Notes: generated from the sequence alone by a model not told the origin. Counted from the first letter of the stretch, positions 5,508-13,127 are shown. The stretch: DNA of 14,465 nucleotides from Acholeplasmataceae bacterium (GCA_030656435.1 JAUSOA010000006.1:1-14465); one strand, 5' to 3'. Made by a program: numbers and translations.

Positions 5508-8002
5508 AAGAACCATCCCTCCTCTTCTTTTTTGTGATAAAGAGTTTCTGTACTATAAATCTCATCGAGTTCTAGTACATAAACATATTTAATTCTTGAT
5601 AATGTGTAGGACTCGTAGGTTATTGTATATGTTATCATATAAGTTCCAGCAACACTCGTATTGACTACGCCAGTTGTCGTAACTAATCCAAGATTTGTAG
5701 TGATACCTTGATCACTATACTTACTACCAACCTCTATAGTTGTTACATCTGGTTTTAAAGTTACAACAATTGGATTGTCTTCTTTAACATTAACAATTCT
5801 TAGTCTTGTTCCTAGTGGTACTCCTTCAGAATAAATATCATAATAAATAAAGTATCTATTCGCTTGATTAGAATCTTCTACGATTCTTGTTTCATAGGAT
5901 AATAAAGCATCATTTTCAATTAGACCACCATCAATCCAGTCTTCAATAGATGACACAGTATCGATTCCTGGTAAAAGATAAACAGAGGCATCGTTAAAAA
6001 TCTTTGTGTAAATTGGATAAATGGCTGTATCTTCAATAATATTTGTTGATACACTACTCCATCCTTCAAATAGATAATCAAAAGATGGCGAGGATGATTT
6101 TATTGGATCACTTGGTGGTGTCACATCTCCTCCATAGGTTGTCACTGTTGTAAGAATGACAGTGACCTGATCACTTCCATAAAAGGTGACAGTATATTTC
6201 CCATCATTAAATCGGGCATAGAGATTGAGATTAGCATAGACTGGCGTGATTTCGTATACATCAACAAAATCAGAATCTAGATACCAGTTGATAAAAGGAT
6301 ACTCGGAAAAGGGAATCATTGGTGTAAATGTAGTTCCGTAGTCTACTTTTATAGAACTATCAATTGCTCCATCTATATAGTAAATAACATCATAGGTTAT
6401 AATTGAAAACTTTGCATAAAGTGTAAGATTTTCAGTAACTTGAGAGCCATTATATGCAGTAATGTAGTTGTTATCAACATACCAGCCCATAAAATTATAC
6501 CCAGTTCTTAAAGTTTCTGGTAGTTCAAATGTTTGTCCGTAAGTTACGAAAATTGAATTAACTGAAGTACCTGCTGTTACAAAATCAACTTGATAAACAA
6601 AGGGTACAAATTTAGCATATAAAGTGAGGTCAACAGATGATGAATCCACTCCTACATTAAAAGGAATTGAAAACATAGAATCTCTGAACCATCCTTGAAA
6701 ATCATAACCAGTTTTTATAGGGTTTTCCAATGAAAAGGCATAATCTTTAACAACTAAAAATGGCTCGATTGGATCTCCTCCATCGGTATCAAGTGTAACT
6801 GTAATATAGATAACATTCAGCGCTGCTGCTGCATTCACTGTACCATGACCATAATAGACATCATAGCCAACTGTCCCTTTGTCTGTTGCACTGCTTATGA
6901 GTTGTTGGATGATTTGATTAGAATCAAATTCTGTAAAATAAGAAAGCATTAAAGCGATAATTCCTGTTACCTGTGGAGCTGCTAATGATGTTCCAGATGC
7001 CGTTGCATAGCCATTATTCATTGCTGTACTTAAAATAAGTGCTCCTGGTGCTGAAAGGTCCACTTTATCATTATAGTTAGACAATTCCCAAATATTCCCA
7101 TCCTCTTTAACAGCAGAAACAGAAATGACACCATCAAAGGATGCTGGGTAGAATTTTGTAGATGCTCCATCATTACCGCTTGCAGCTACTAAAATTACAC
7201 CCTTGGTTCTTGCATAATGAATAGCTTGCTGCATCAATGAGTTAGCTGAACTACTTCCAAGACTCATATTGATGACATGTGCGCCTTGATCTGCAGCATA
7301 ATAAATACCTTCGATGATTGATGCATCAGTAAATGATTTAGACTCATCATTATCTGTCGTTGGATCATCTAGATTATTTGCTTTTATAACCATTAATTTT
7401 GAATTTTGAACAATTCCTGCTATTCCTTTGGAGTTATCTTTTATTGCTCCGATTACACCGGCAATCAATGTTCCATGACCGTTATCATCAACAACGTACG
7501 AAATACCGACTTGTTTAGTTCTCGAATTGTACGATAAAACCGAGATTCTTCCGATGAACTCATCGTGGTTAATATCGATTCCGGTATCAATAATAGCAAT
7601 TACAATATCAGCACTTCCTACTGTTTCAAGCCAAGCTGCATGAACATTCATCAAATCAAGTGCATATTGATCCTTCATATAAGGATCCACATTCGTTGGC
7701 TCTTGTTTCCATGGTGGTAGAGCAGTTTCATGGGTGTTATTTAGCTCAAAACCTTGCTTTTCAAGATAATCAAGCTGAGTATCATGTGCTTCATAGACTG
7801 CAAATCCATATTTAGAGAATGAGATAAGTTTAATTTGATACAAGCTTTCAAGCTCATAAGCCTTATCTTCATCACTGACACCATAAATCACTTCAACTCT
7901 GTTTGGTTCTACTTCTGAAGAAAAAACTTGAGTAATAGAAAAAAGACTTAGTCCCAATAGGATCATTGAAAATGATATGATTCGAAAGAATTTATTTTTC
8001 AT
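5504..8002 (-). CDS. Secreted subtilisin-like serine protease with InlB-type and Ig-like repeats
   Basis: An 832-residue S8 (subtilase) protease. Order: signal peptide 1-29; propeptide-like region about 33-95 (I9 type); catalytic domain about 115-395; four Listeria-Bacteroides/InlB B-type repeats (about 400-465, 470-532, 537-598, 603-666), the first two with the classic GY.F.GW motif, the last two degenerate; two Ig-like/DUF5011-type domains (about 670-740 and 743-812). The catalytic residues are all present: Asp139 in DTG, His176 in NGHGT, oxyanion Asn277, Ser339 in GTSLAAP, so it should be active outside the cell. There is no LPXTG or C-terminal membrane helix; retention, if any, must come from the repeats or a partner. 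The start has AGAGGTG upstream. It is first in an operon with the lipoprotein. The final residues KKEEEGWFL are encoded by the ribosome binding site of that next gene. Confidence 0.93.
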   Translation of the reverse strand: MKNKFFRIISFSMILLGLSLFSITQVFSSEVEPNRVEVIYGVSDEDKAYELESLYQIKLISFSKYGFAVYEAHDTQLDYLEKQGFELNNTHETALPPWKQEPTNVDPYMKDQYALDLMNVHAAWLETVGSADIVIAIIDTGIDINHDEFIGRISVLSYNSRTKQVGISYVVDDNGHGTLIAGVIGAIKDNSKGIAGIVQNSKLMVIKANNLDDPTTDNDESKSFTDASIIEGIYYAADQGAHVINMSLGSSSANSLMQQAIHYARTKGVILVAASGNDGASTKFYPASFDGVISVSAVKEDGNIWELSNYNDKVDLSAPGALILSTAMNNGYATASGTSLAAPQVTGIIALMLSYFTEFDSNQIIQQLISSATDKGTVGYDVYYGHGTVNAAAALNVIYITVTLDTDGGDPIEPFLVVKDYAFSLENPIKTGYDFQGWFRDSMFSIPFNVGVDSSSVDLTLYAKFVPFVYQVDFVTAGTSVNSIFVTYGQTFELPETLRTGYNFMGWYVDNNYITAYNGSQVTENLTLYAKFSIITYDVIYYIDGAIDSSIKVDYGTTFTPMIPFSEYPFINWYLDSDFVDVYEITPVYANLNLYARFNDGKYTVTFYGSDQVTVILTTVTTYGGDVTPPSDPIKSSSPSFDYLFEGWSSVSTNIIEDTAIYPIYTKIFNDASVYLLPGIDTVSSIEDWIDGGLIENDALLSYETRIVEDSNQANRYFIYYDIYSEGVPLGTRLRIVNVKEDNPIVVTLKPDVTTIEVGSKYSDQGITTNLGLVTTTGVVNTSVAGTYMITYTITYESYTLSRIKYVYVLELDEIYSTETLYHKKEEEGWFL

Positions 8003-8043
8003 TGGAACACCTCTTTTCTTTAGTACTTACCTAATATACAAAT

Positions 8044-8072
8044 AGTATATTACTTTTATTGGTAAAAGTAGA
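8044..8072 (-). promoter_or_regulatory. Candidate promoter of the subtilase operon
   Basis: On the minus strand TATACT (8044-8049) is the better of two -10 candidates; TATATT at 8033-8038 is the other. No good -35 is seen at 16-18 bases (TCTACT at 8067-8072). The palindrome at 8051-8070 fills the spacer, so regulation by a bound repressor or activator is plausible. Confidence 0.35.
8051..8070. promoter_or_regulatory. Perfect inverted repeat between divergent promoters
   Basis: TACTTTTA, a 4-base spacer TTGG, then TAAAAGTA: a perfect 8+8 dyad in the 154-base gap between the protease and ferredoxin genes. It overlaps the predicted protease promoter spacer and lies about 60 bases upstream of the ferredoxin -10. 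It has no T-run after it, so it is not a terminator; a dimeric regulator's operator is the natural reading. The protein that might bind it is unknown. Confidence 0.4.
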
Positions 8073-8108
8073 GAAAAATACACGATTACACTTTTTTCAA
8101 ATGGAGAT

Positions 8109-8137
8109 GTTCTTAATTCTTTTTCTTATGCTATACT
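8109..8137 (+). promoter_or_regulatory. Extended -10 promoter of the ferredoxin gene
   Basis: TGC-TATACT (8129-8137) is a clean extended -10. The -35 region (GTTCTT or TTCTTA near 8109-8115) is weak, as is usual with extended -10 promoters. It sits about 20 bases before the ATG, leaving just room for the ribosome binding site AAGGATG. Confidence 0.6.
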
Positions 8138-8156
8138 TTAGGAAAAGGATGATGAC

Positions 8157-8870
8157 ATGAAAATAGTTCATGGATACTTCTCACCAAACGGTGAGACCAA
8201 AAAAATAGCCAATATATTCTATGATGAGCTAGGTGGAAAGCTCATCGATTTGACTTATCCGCAGTCAAGAGTCGATCATAGAAGGGTGAATGCAGATTTA
8301 TATATACTATCACTTCCTGTCTACTCGCAAAATATACCTAGGCCACTAAGAAAATTTCTGATTCATATTAAAGCTCCTTTTGTGTTTATTAATTTAACCT
8401 ATGGGGGCTTTTCTTATGGAAATGTACTTTTTAAGATAAAGAAGCAACTAAGAGTTTCTAGAGTCGTTGGATATACTGTTTCTCCTGTAAAGCATGCATA
8501 TATCGATCAAAATTTGACAATTGATAAAAGTGCTTTTGATTCATCTATAAAAAAATTACAATCAAATATATTGGAAGAGATTCATATTCCGTACCGATTT
8601 AACCATATTTTTGCATCATTATTTGAAAAATCTCGAACAAGGCATAAGTTCAAGTTAAATGTAAATTTAAACATGTGTACTCAATGTAATATATGCATTA
8701 AGGAATGTCCCACAGGATCTATTACTCAATCGATTAAAATATTAGACAGCTGCATCTCATGTGAGCATTGCGTTCATGTTTGCCCGGAAAATGCAATTAC
8801 ATCAAAAAAATCGTTTTTATTAAAACATTATTTGAAGAAAAATCAAAAGACTAGCGTCATTGTGCGCTAG
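8157..8870 (+). CDS. EFR1-type flavodoxin-domain protein with two [4Fe-4S] clusters
   Basis: A 237-residue redox protein and the only plus-strand gene. Residues 1-150 have a flavodoxin-like fold: GYFSPNGETKKIA (6-18) is the phosphate-binding loop position and LTYGGFSYGN (80-89) the second FMN loop. Residues 174-184 (CTQCNICIKEC) and 199-209 (CISCEHCVHVC) are two complete CxxCxxCxxxC motifs, the second of them and the first each followed by Pro, giving two 4Fe-4S clusters as in bacterial-type ferredoxins. This domain order is that of the EFR1 family, expected to pass electrons between flavin and clusters for an unidentified cytosolic partner. The gene stands alone, diverges from the protease operon and converges on flotillin. 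The last codons (KTSVIVR and stop) form the terminator hairpin. The electron donor and acceptor are not evident from neighbours. Confidence 0.88.
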   Translation: MKIVHGYFSPNGETKKIANIFYDELGGKLIDLTYPQSRVDHRRVNADLYILSLPVYSQNIPRPLRKFLIHIKAPFVFINLTYGGFSYGNVLFKIKKQLRVSRVVGYTVSPVKHAYIDQNLTIDKSAFDSSIKKLQSNILEEIHIPYRFNHIFASLFEKSRTRHKFKLNVNLNMCTQCNICIKECPTGSITQSIKILDSCISCEHCVHVCPENAITSKKSFLLKHYLKKNQKTSVIVR

Positions 8871-8881
8871 TCTTCTTTTTT
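8847..8881. terminator. Bidirectional terminator between ferredoxin and flotillin genes
   Basis: AAGACTAGCG (8847-8856) pairs perfectly with CGCTAGTCTT (8865-8874) around an 8-base loop. The plus strand continues with CTTTTTT, and the minus strand with TTTTGATTTTT, so both converging genes can end here. The ferredoxin stop TAG (8868-8870) is inside the descending stem. The flotillin stop lies 36 bases away. Confidence 0.8.
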
Positions 8882-8909
8882 ATTTTGTATTTAAGTTGTG
8901 GGATTTAGA

Positions 8910-10370
8910 TTATTTCCCTTTTTTTTCTGGCTCTTTTGCTTCCTTTGGCTCTTTTGTTTCCTTCGTTTCTTTTATTTCAACTACTGGTTCTTCAACCTTA
9001 GTTGTTCCTAAATATTTAGGAAGATCCATACCAGCCATATCAAAAAGTTCTTTCATTGGTGGAATTGATCTAAATAGTGATGAAGCGAAACTTGATGTTG
9101 AGGATTGCCCATCCTTATTACCTGAATCCCAAACGGTAATCTTATCAAACTTCAAGTTCTTAATTGCTTCAACTTGAATTTGAACAAGTTTTTCTAATTT
9201 ATCAGCAATCAACAATTTAACTGCTGCATCAGGATTATCTCCAGCTGACTTAACGATTTCCTTGAAACCTTCTGCTTGCTTCGATAAAATTTCAAACGAA
9301 CCACGAGCTTGAGCTTCTAGCTTCGCGTAAATCGCGTCTGCTTCACCCTGTGCTTTTCTTCTGGTTTCTTCCGCAGTTGCTTCCGCTTCAATGACTTTCT
9401 TAAGTTTTTCAATTTCAGTTTTAATGATAACATCTGCTTCTAGAGTTGCTTTTTCTCTAGATGCACGTGCAAGCTCAGCAGTTTGTTCTGCTAAATAAGC
9501 ATCTTCTAAAGCCTTTGCTTGTGCAATTTTTTCAGCAGTCATAGCTCTTCTTAAAGATTCTGCTTCAATTTCACGGCGTGTTGCGTTGGTTTGAGAAATA
9601 TCCCCTAATGATTTATTTTCCCCTTCAATTGCCTTTGAATTAGCAACTGCGACTTGAATTCTTTCATCACGATGCGCATTGGCTTCACCAATCGCACCAT
9701 CTCTATTTTTTTCAGCAACTGTCTTTTTTGCATCATTGATTGCCTTAGCAGCTGCTTCTTTACCTAACGCTTGAATATAACCAGATTCATCGTTGATGTC
9801 TGTGACGTTAACGTTAATTAGTCTTAACCCGATTTTCTTCAGTTCTGATTCTACATTTCCAGAAACTGCTTCAAGAAATTTGTCTCTATCTGTATTGATT
9901 TCTTCAATATCCATGGTTGCAACTACAAGACGTAGCTGACCAAATATGATATCTTTTGCAAGCTCTTGGATTTCATTCATCTTAAGCATCAATAGTCTTT
10001 CTGCAGCATTTTGCATCACACCAGCTTCAGTTGAAATACCTACGGTAAATCTTGAAGGAACGTCGATACGAATATTTTGTCTTGAAAGTGCGTTGGTTAA
10101 GTCCACCTGAATTGACATAGGAGTCAAATCTAGGAAGCGATAAGCTTGTAGGAATGGCCATATAAATTCTGCACCACCATGAATACATTTCGCTGACTTA
10201 CTTGTACCATCAATGTTGTTGCCGACTTTACCATACTTGACTAAGATTTTATCAGAAGGACATTTTTTAATTCTTGTTACGATAAAAATAAGGATTGAAA
10301 ATACAATAATAAGTATTGTAAAAATAAAACCTAATACATCACCAATTCCTATTGCGTAAATATTTTGCAT
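8910..10370 (-). CDS. floT: Flotillin (SPFH/band 7 protein, FloT/YuaG-like)
   Basis: A 486-residue membrane scaffold protein. An N-terminal hydrophobic helix (about 9-31) anchors it. The SPFH/PHB domain follows (about 33-200), then a long Ala/Glu-rich flotillin coiled coil (about 205-375) with many EA and AEA repeats. A conserved C-terminal region (FDKITVWDSG at 408-417, MKELFDMAGMDLPKYLG at 439-455) comes next. It ends in a lysine/glutamate tail (about 457-486) with repeated KETKE/KEPKE units. FloT-type proteins assemble into oligomers that organise functional membrane microdomains. The ATG has AAGGAG at 7 bases and lies two bases after the NfeD stop; the ribosome binding site is read as the last NfeD codons, implying coupling. 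The NfeD-flotillin order matches the yuaF-floT arrangement of Bacillus subtilis, which supports the assignment. The charged tail looks lineage-specific. Confidence 0.92.
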   Translation of the reverse strand: MQNIYAIGIGDVLGFIFTILIIVFSILIFIVTRIKKCPSDKILVKYGKVGNNIDGTSKSAKCIHGGAEFIWPFLQAYRFLDLTPMSIQVDLTNALSRQNIRIDVPSRFTVGISTEAGVMQNAAERLLMLKMNEIQELAKDIIFGQLRLVVATMDIEEINTDRDKFLEAVSGNVESELKKIGLRLINVNVTDINDESGYIQALGKEAAAKAINDAKKTVAEKNRDGAIGEANAHRDERIQVAVANSKAIEGENKSLGDISQTNATRREIEAESLRRAMTAEKIAQAKALEDAYLAEQTAELARASREKATLEADVIIKTEIEKLKKVIEAEATAEETRRKAQGEADAIYAKLEAQARGSFEILSKQAEGFKEIVKSAGDNPDAAVKLLIADKLEKLVQIQVEAIKNLKFDKITVWDSGNKDGQSSTSSFASSLFRSIPPMKELFDMAGMDLPKYLGTTKVEEPVVEIKETKETKEPKEAKEPEKKGK

Positions 10371-10372
10371 AA

Positions 10373-10969
10373 TTAATCTCCTTTGTTTGTTTTAATCATC
10401 AATGTTGTTGGATCTAGCAATCCAGTAACAACAATCGAAGTTTTAGGAAGGATATCTTCCCCTTCATCTGTAACAGCATCAATTTCTGTATAGCGTTCTT
10501 GAATAACTAGGGTAATCTTCCCCTTACCTGAATTATTCTTGGGAACTCTCATATATACCGTCCCTGTTTTTCCTACTGCATTTTTATAATCAATGTTACC
10601 TGAAGATTCCAATCTCATCATCGCTCTATATGCTAATGCTTGCAAATATGCAGCAACACAACCTAAAACGACTCCAATTAATGATGCAAATATTGGGTTC
10701 ACCAAATTAACAAATAAATATGCAGTCCAACCTCCAATTGAAAGGAAAGCTAAAACTCCCTTCAAACTTACAATGCGAAGCCCCCCAATGCCTGATAATG
10801 GTTCATCGTTTAAGAAATCAAGATCGAGATCAGGAGTGTCAACTCCATCAAAATCAGCTCCGTCAATGCCAATAAGCATTAAGACTAAAAAAATGAGCAT
10901 AACAGCTGATGAACTCACTGCGATTACAAACATTACTTGTTGAAAAACACTTAACGATTCCCACCACAT
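10373..10969 (-). CDS. NfeD-family membrane protein (YuaF-like)
   Basis: A 198-residue membrane protein. The first helix is about 8-35, followed by a strongly acidic loop (36-57, many D and E). Two close helices follow (about 68-89 and 92-115), then a C-terminal soluble beta-barrel of OB fold (about 128-193) typical of NfeD proteins. Its partner gene is flotillin, two bases downstream; NfeD and SPFH proteins occur together very widely and YuaF is the Bacillus counterpart. It probably assists flotillin assembly or microdomain function; no protease domain of the long ClpP-fused NfeD type is present. I start at the ATG at 10969, where AAGGGGG lies 8 bases upstream and the sequence becomes MWWESL; the ATG at 10990 has only a weak site and adds seven residues. 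Confidence 0.88.
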   Translation of the reverse strand: MWWESLSVFQQVMFVIAVSSSAVMLIFLVLMLIGIDGADFDGVDTPDLDLDFLNDEPLSGIGGLRIVSLKGVLAFLSIGGWTAYLFVNLVNPIFASLIGVVLGCVAAYLQALAYRAMMRLESSGNIDYKNAVGKTGTVYMRVPKNNSGKGKITLVIQERYTEIDAVTDEGEDILPKTSIVVTGLLDPTTLMIKTNKGD

Positions 10970-11001
10970 ATTAAATACCCCCTTTAACATAATTTATGTT
11001 C

Positions 11002-11024
11002 ATTCTATCATATTTTTCTTGATT
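11002..11024 (-). promoter_or_regulatory. Extended -10 promoter of the NfeD-flotillin operon
   Basis: TGA-TAGAAT (11002-11010, minus strand) is an extended -10, about 32 bases before the ATG at 10969. TTTAAA lies 17 bases upstream of the hexamer as a partial -35. No sigma-W-type element (the control of yuaF-floT in Bacillus subtilis) is apparent. Confidence 0.5.
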
Positions 11025-11056
11025 TTTAAATATACTTTCATATATATGACAGTAAT

Positions 11057-11080
11057 TAATGCTATCGACTGATAGCATTA
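11057..11080. repeat. Perfect inverted repeat between the S9 and NfeD genes
   Basis: A 10-bp perfect stem (TAATGCTATC with GATAGCATTA) encloses a 4-base loop, five bases after the S9 peptidase stop and about 50 bases upstream of the NfeD -10. On the minus-strand transcript it is followed by ATTACTG, with no T-run, so it is not a standard terminator. It may protect the mRNA end, terminate inefficiently, or act as an operator for the NfeD promoter. Confidence 0.5.
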
Positions 11081-11085
11081 TCTCA

Positions 11086-13065
11086 CTATCGATACTGATT
11101 AAACCATTCTGAGATTTCTGTAAGTCTTTTGACTCTTGCTTGTGGCTTACCACTTCTAGAAAGTTCATGTGTTTCACCCTTGAACCAAACAAGCTTCGTT
11201 TCATTACCTTTTTCTTTTAAAATGGTAAACAACTGCATTGCCTGCTCGATTGGGCAACGATAATCCATATCCGAATGGATAAATAAAAGAGGTGTATTGA
11301 TTTGCATTGCATATTTCATAGGGGATTGTTCCCATAGCTTTTCAGTATCGAGGTTTGGGTGTCCTCCTGTTTGATCCTTAGAGAAGTAAAATCCTATATC
11401 TGAAGTTCCGTGGAAGGATAGCCAATTTGAGATGCTTCGCTGAGTCGCTGCAGCTTTAAATCGATTGGTATGTCCAACTATCCAATTGGTCATAAATCCT
11501 CCATACGAGCCTCCTGTGACAAATAGTTTTTCAGTATCTATTTGTGGAACCTTTTTTATAATATGATCAGTAAAATTCATTAAATCATCGTAATCGATTG
11601 TTCCGTATTTGCCGCGAATATCAGCAAATACATCACCTTTTCCATCTGATCCTCTTGGATTTGCGAAGTATACGATATATCCTTGATTTGCCCAATATTG
11701 CATTTCGTGATAATAGACTTTACCATATACTGTCTTTGGACCACCATGAATGTCTAAAATAGCAGGGTATTTCTTGCTTAAATCAAAGTTTATAGGAAAT
11801 AAGACCCATCCCTTAACTAGGTGATTCTCACCTCTATATATAATTTCCTTTGGAGAAGCTACATACTTGTTTTTCAAAGCAGTTTGATTGAATCGTGTGC
11901 GTTGCTCAAGCTTATTATTTTTTAAGTCTAAATGATAGATTTCCTGTAGTTTTTGTCTATAAAGTCCTATTGCATAGAACTGTCCAGATACTATAGTAAC
12001 ACCATCAATAGAACCATTAAATTGATATTCCAGACGAATATTACCAGTTAGATCAATGGAGTTTAGTTCGTTATGATCATCAACTGTTGCTACAAAATAG
12101 ACTTTCTTCTCATAGTTAACATCTGAAGGACTTGCACCGAGTCTCGCATCTGAGCCCACAGAATTACCGATGCTGCCGCGATATAAATTCAAAAGTTCTA
12201 ATTTTTTGTTTACTAATACATAAAAATCTTGATTTTGGTTAATTCCAAAATCATTCATATCAGTACCTGCTAAAATGATTTGATCATTTAAAAGATAAAT
12301 TCTAGCAATTGAAAAATCATTTTCTTCATATAAAGTTTCACTAGTTCTACTTTCTAGATGGTAGACAAATAGATTTGTAGTTAATTTTCTTACTCCTGTC
12401 ACATTTTGTCCTGTGAAGTATATATGCTTCTTGTCATCGGATACCTTAATGATTCCAACACTGAAATTCGAGTCTACAATTGGAGCAACAACATTTGATA
12501 AAGTATCATAGATAAATAATTGATTACGCATGTTTGCAGTAAATCCAAGTCCATTGAAATAGAATGGGATTTCATTGATATCCTCATATAACGCTCTTTT
12601 CTTTTCTTCATCTAAAAACTTCTTTCTATCATCTAAGTTATCACTATAAAGGTGATGCTGATTGGCATTCATCGATGCAGAAAGAAGAAGCTTAGATTCG
12701 CTAAGTACATTGATTATCGAAACAAGAAAATTGAATTCATATGCCTTTTCTAATTTTCTTTCAACTAAATGATAACGATAATAAATTGTTTTTTTAGACT
12801 CTTTAACATCCTTTTCTTCTTTTTTAGTCTTCGCATAAGGAAATAAAATCGATTGATCCGATTCCCATATAAAGCTTCCCTTGTTCTTTAGATTATGAAG
12901 CTTTTGATGTCTTTTTCCATCACTTAAGAAAAGCTCATAAACATATTCGTTTTTCTTTTCATCTGCTTTCGCTACTAGAAATGCCATTTGCGTCTGGCTT
13001 GGGTTCGATTGAAGGCCAGATATAAATTTAAACTCTAAAAAATCACTTAAATTAATGTTTTCCAT
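11086..13065 (-). CDS. S9-family serine peptidase (prolyl oligopeptidase / acylaminoacyl-peptidase type)
   Basis: A 659-residue peptidase, close to the usual length of the bacterial acylaminoacyl-peptidase/YuxL group. The N-terminal two thirds (about 10-395) are beta-propeller-like repeats that restrict substrates to short peptides. The C-terminal alpha/beta-hydrolase domain (about 400-659) has the oxyanion loop HGGP (440-443), nucleophile Ser520 in GGSYGG, Asp601 in HSDMDYRCP, and His633 in GETHELS. All three catalytic residues are present. There is no signal peptide, so it is cytosolic and probably trims oligopeptides or blocked N-termini. The start follows AAAGGATGG. No convincing promoter lies between it and the M29 terminator 30 bases upstream, so it may depend partly on read-through from the aminopeptidase gene (inference). 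Confidence 0.92.
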   Translation of the reverse strand: MENINLSDFLEFKFISGLQSNPSQTQMAFLVAKADEKKNEYVYELFLSDGKRHQKLHNLKNKGSFIWESDQSILFPYAKTKKEEKDVKESKKTIYYRYHLVERKLEKAYEFNFLVSIINVLSESKLLLSASMNANQHHLYSDNLDDRKKFLDEEKKRALYEDINEIPFYFNGLGFTANMRNQLFIYDTLSNVVAPIVDSNFSVGIIKVSDDKKHIYFTGQNVTGVRKLTTNLFVYHLESRTSETLYEENDFSIARIYLLNDQIILAGTDMNDFGINQNQDFYVLVNKKLELLNLYRGSIGNSVGSDARLGASPSDVNYEKKVYFVATVDDHNELNSIDLTGNIRLEYQFNGSIDGVTIVSGQFYAIGLYRQKLQEIYHLDLKNNKLEQRTRFNQTALKNKYVASPKEIIYRGENHLVKGWVLFPINFDLSKKYPAILDIHGGPKTVYGKVYYHEMQYWANQGYIVYFANPRGSDGKGDVFADIRGKYGTIDYDDLMNFTDHIIKKVPQIDTEKLFVTGGSYGGFMTNWIVGHTNRFKAAATQRSISNWLSFHGTSDIGFYFSKDQTGGHPNLDTEKLWEQSPMKYAMQINTPLLFIHSDMDYRCPIEQAMQLFTILKEKGNETKLVWFKGETHELSRSGKPQARVKRLTEISEWFNQYR

Positions 13066-13093
13066 TGAATAACCATCCTTTTGTATTTTTTAC

Positions 13094-13118
13094 AAAAAAA
13101 TGCCAAAAATGGCATTTT
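13094..13118 (-). terminator. Terminator of the M29 aminopeptidase gene
   Basis: TGCCA (13101-13105) pairs with TGGCA (13110-13114), extended by four A-T pairs, around an AAAA/TTTT loop; seven T follow on the minus strand. The GC core is only 4 pairs long, so some read-through into the S9 gene is likely. Confidence 0.65.
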
Positions 13119-13127
13119 CATGTCTAT

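Noticed and set aside
5504..8002. LPXTG or other sortase/C-terminal anchor on the subtilase
   Set aside because: Neither an LPXTG-like motif nor a C-terminal hydrophobic helix is present; the tail is KKEEEGWFL.
8003..8156. Riboswitch or T-box leader in the divergent region
   Set aside because: Leaders are too short, and no T-box sequence or conserved riboswitch core is recognisable here or before the APC permease.
10971..11204. 77-residue minus-strand open frame between the S9 and NfeD genes
   Set aside because: Most of it overlaps the well-supported S9 peptidase in another frame, with no domain and no ribosome binding site; a shadow frame.
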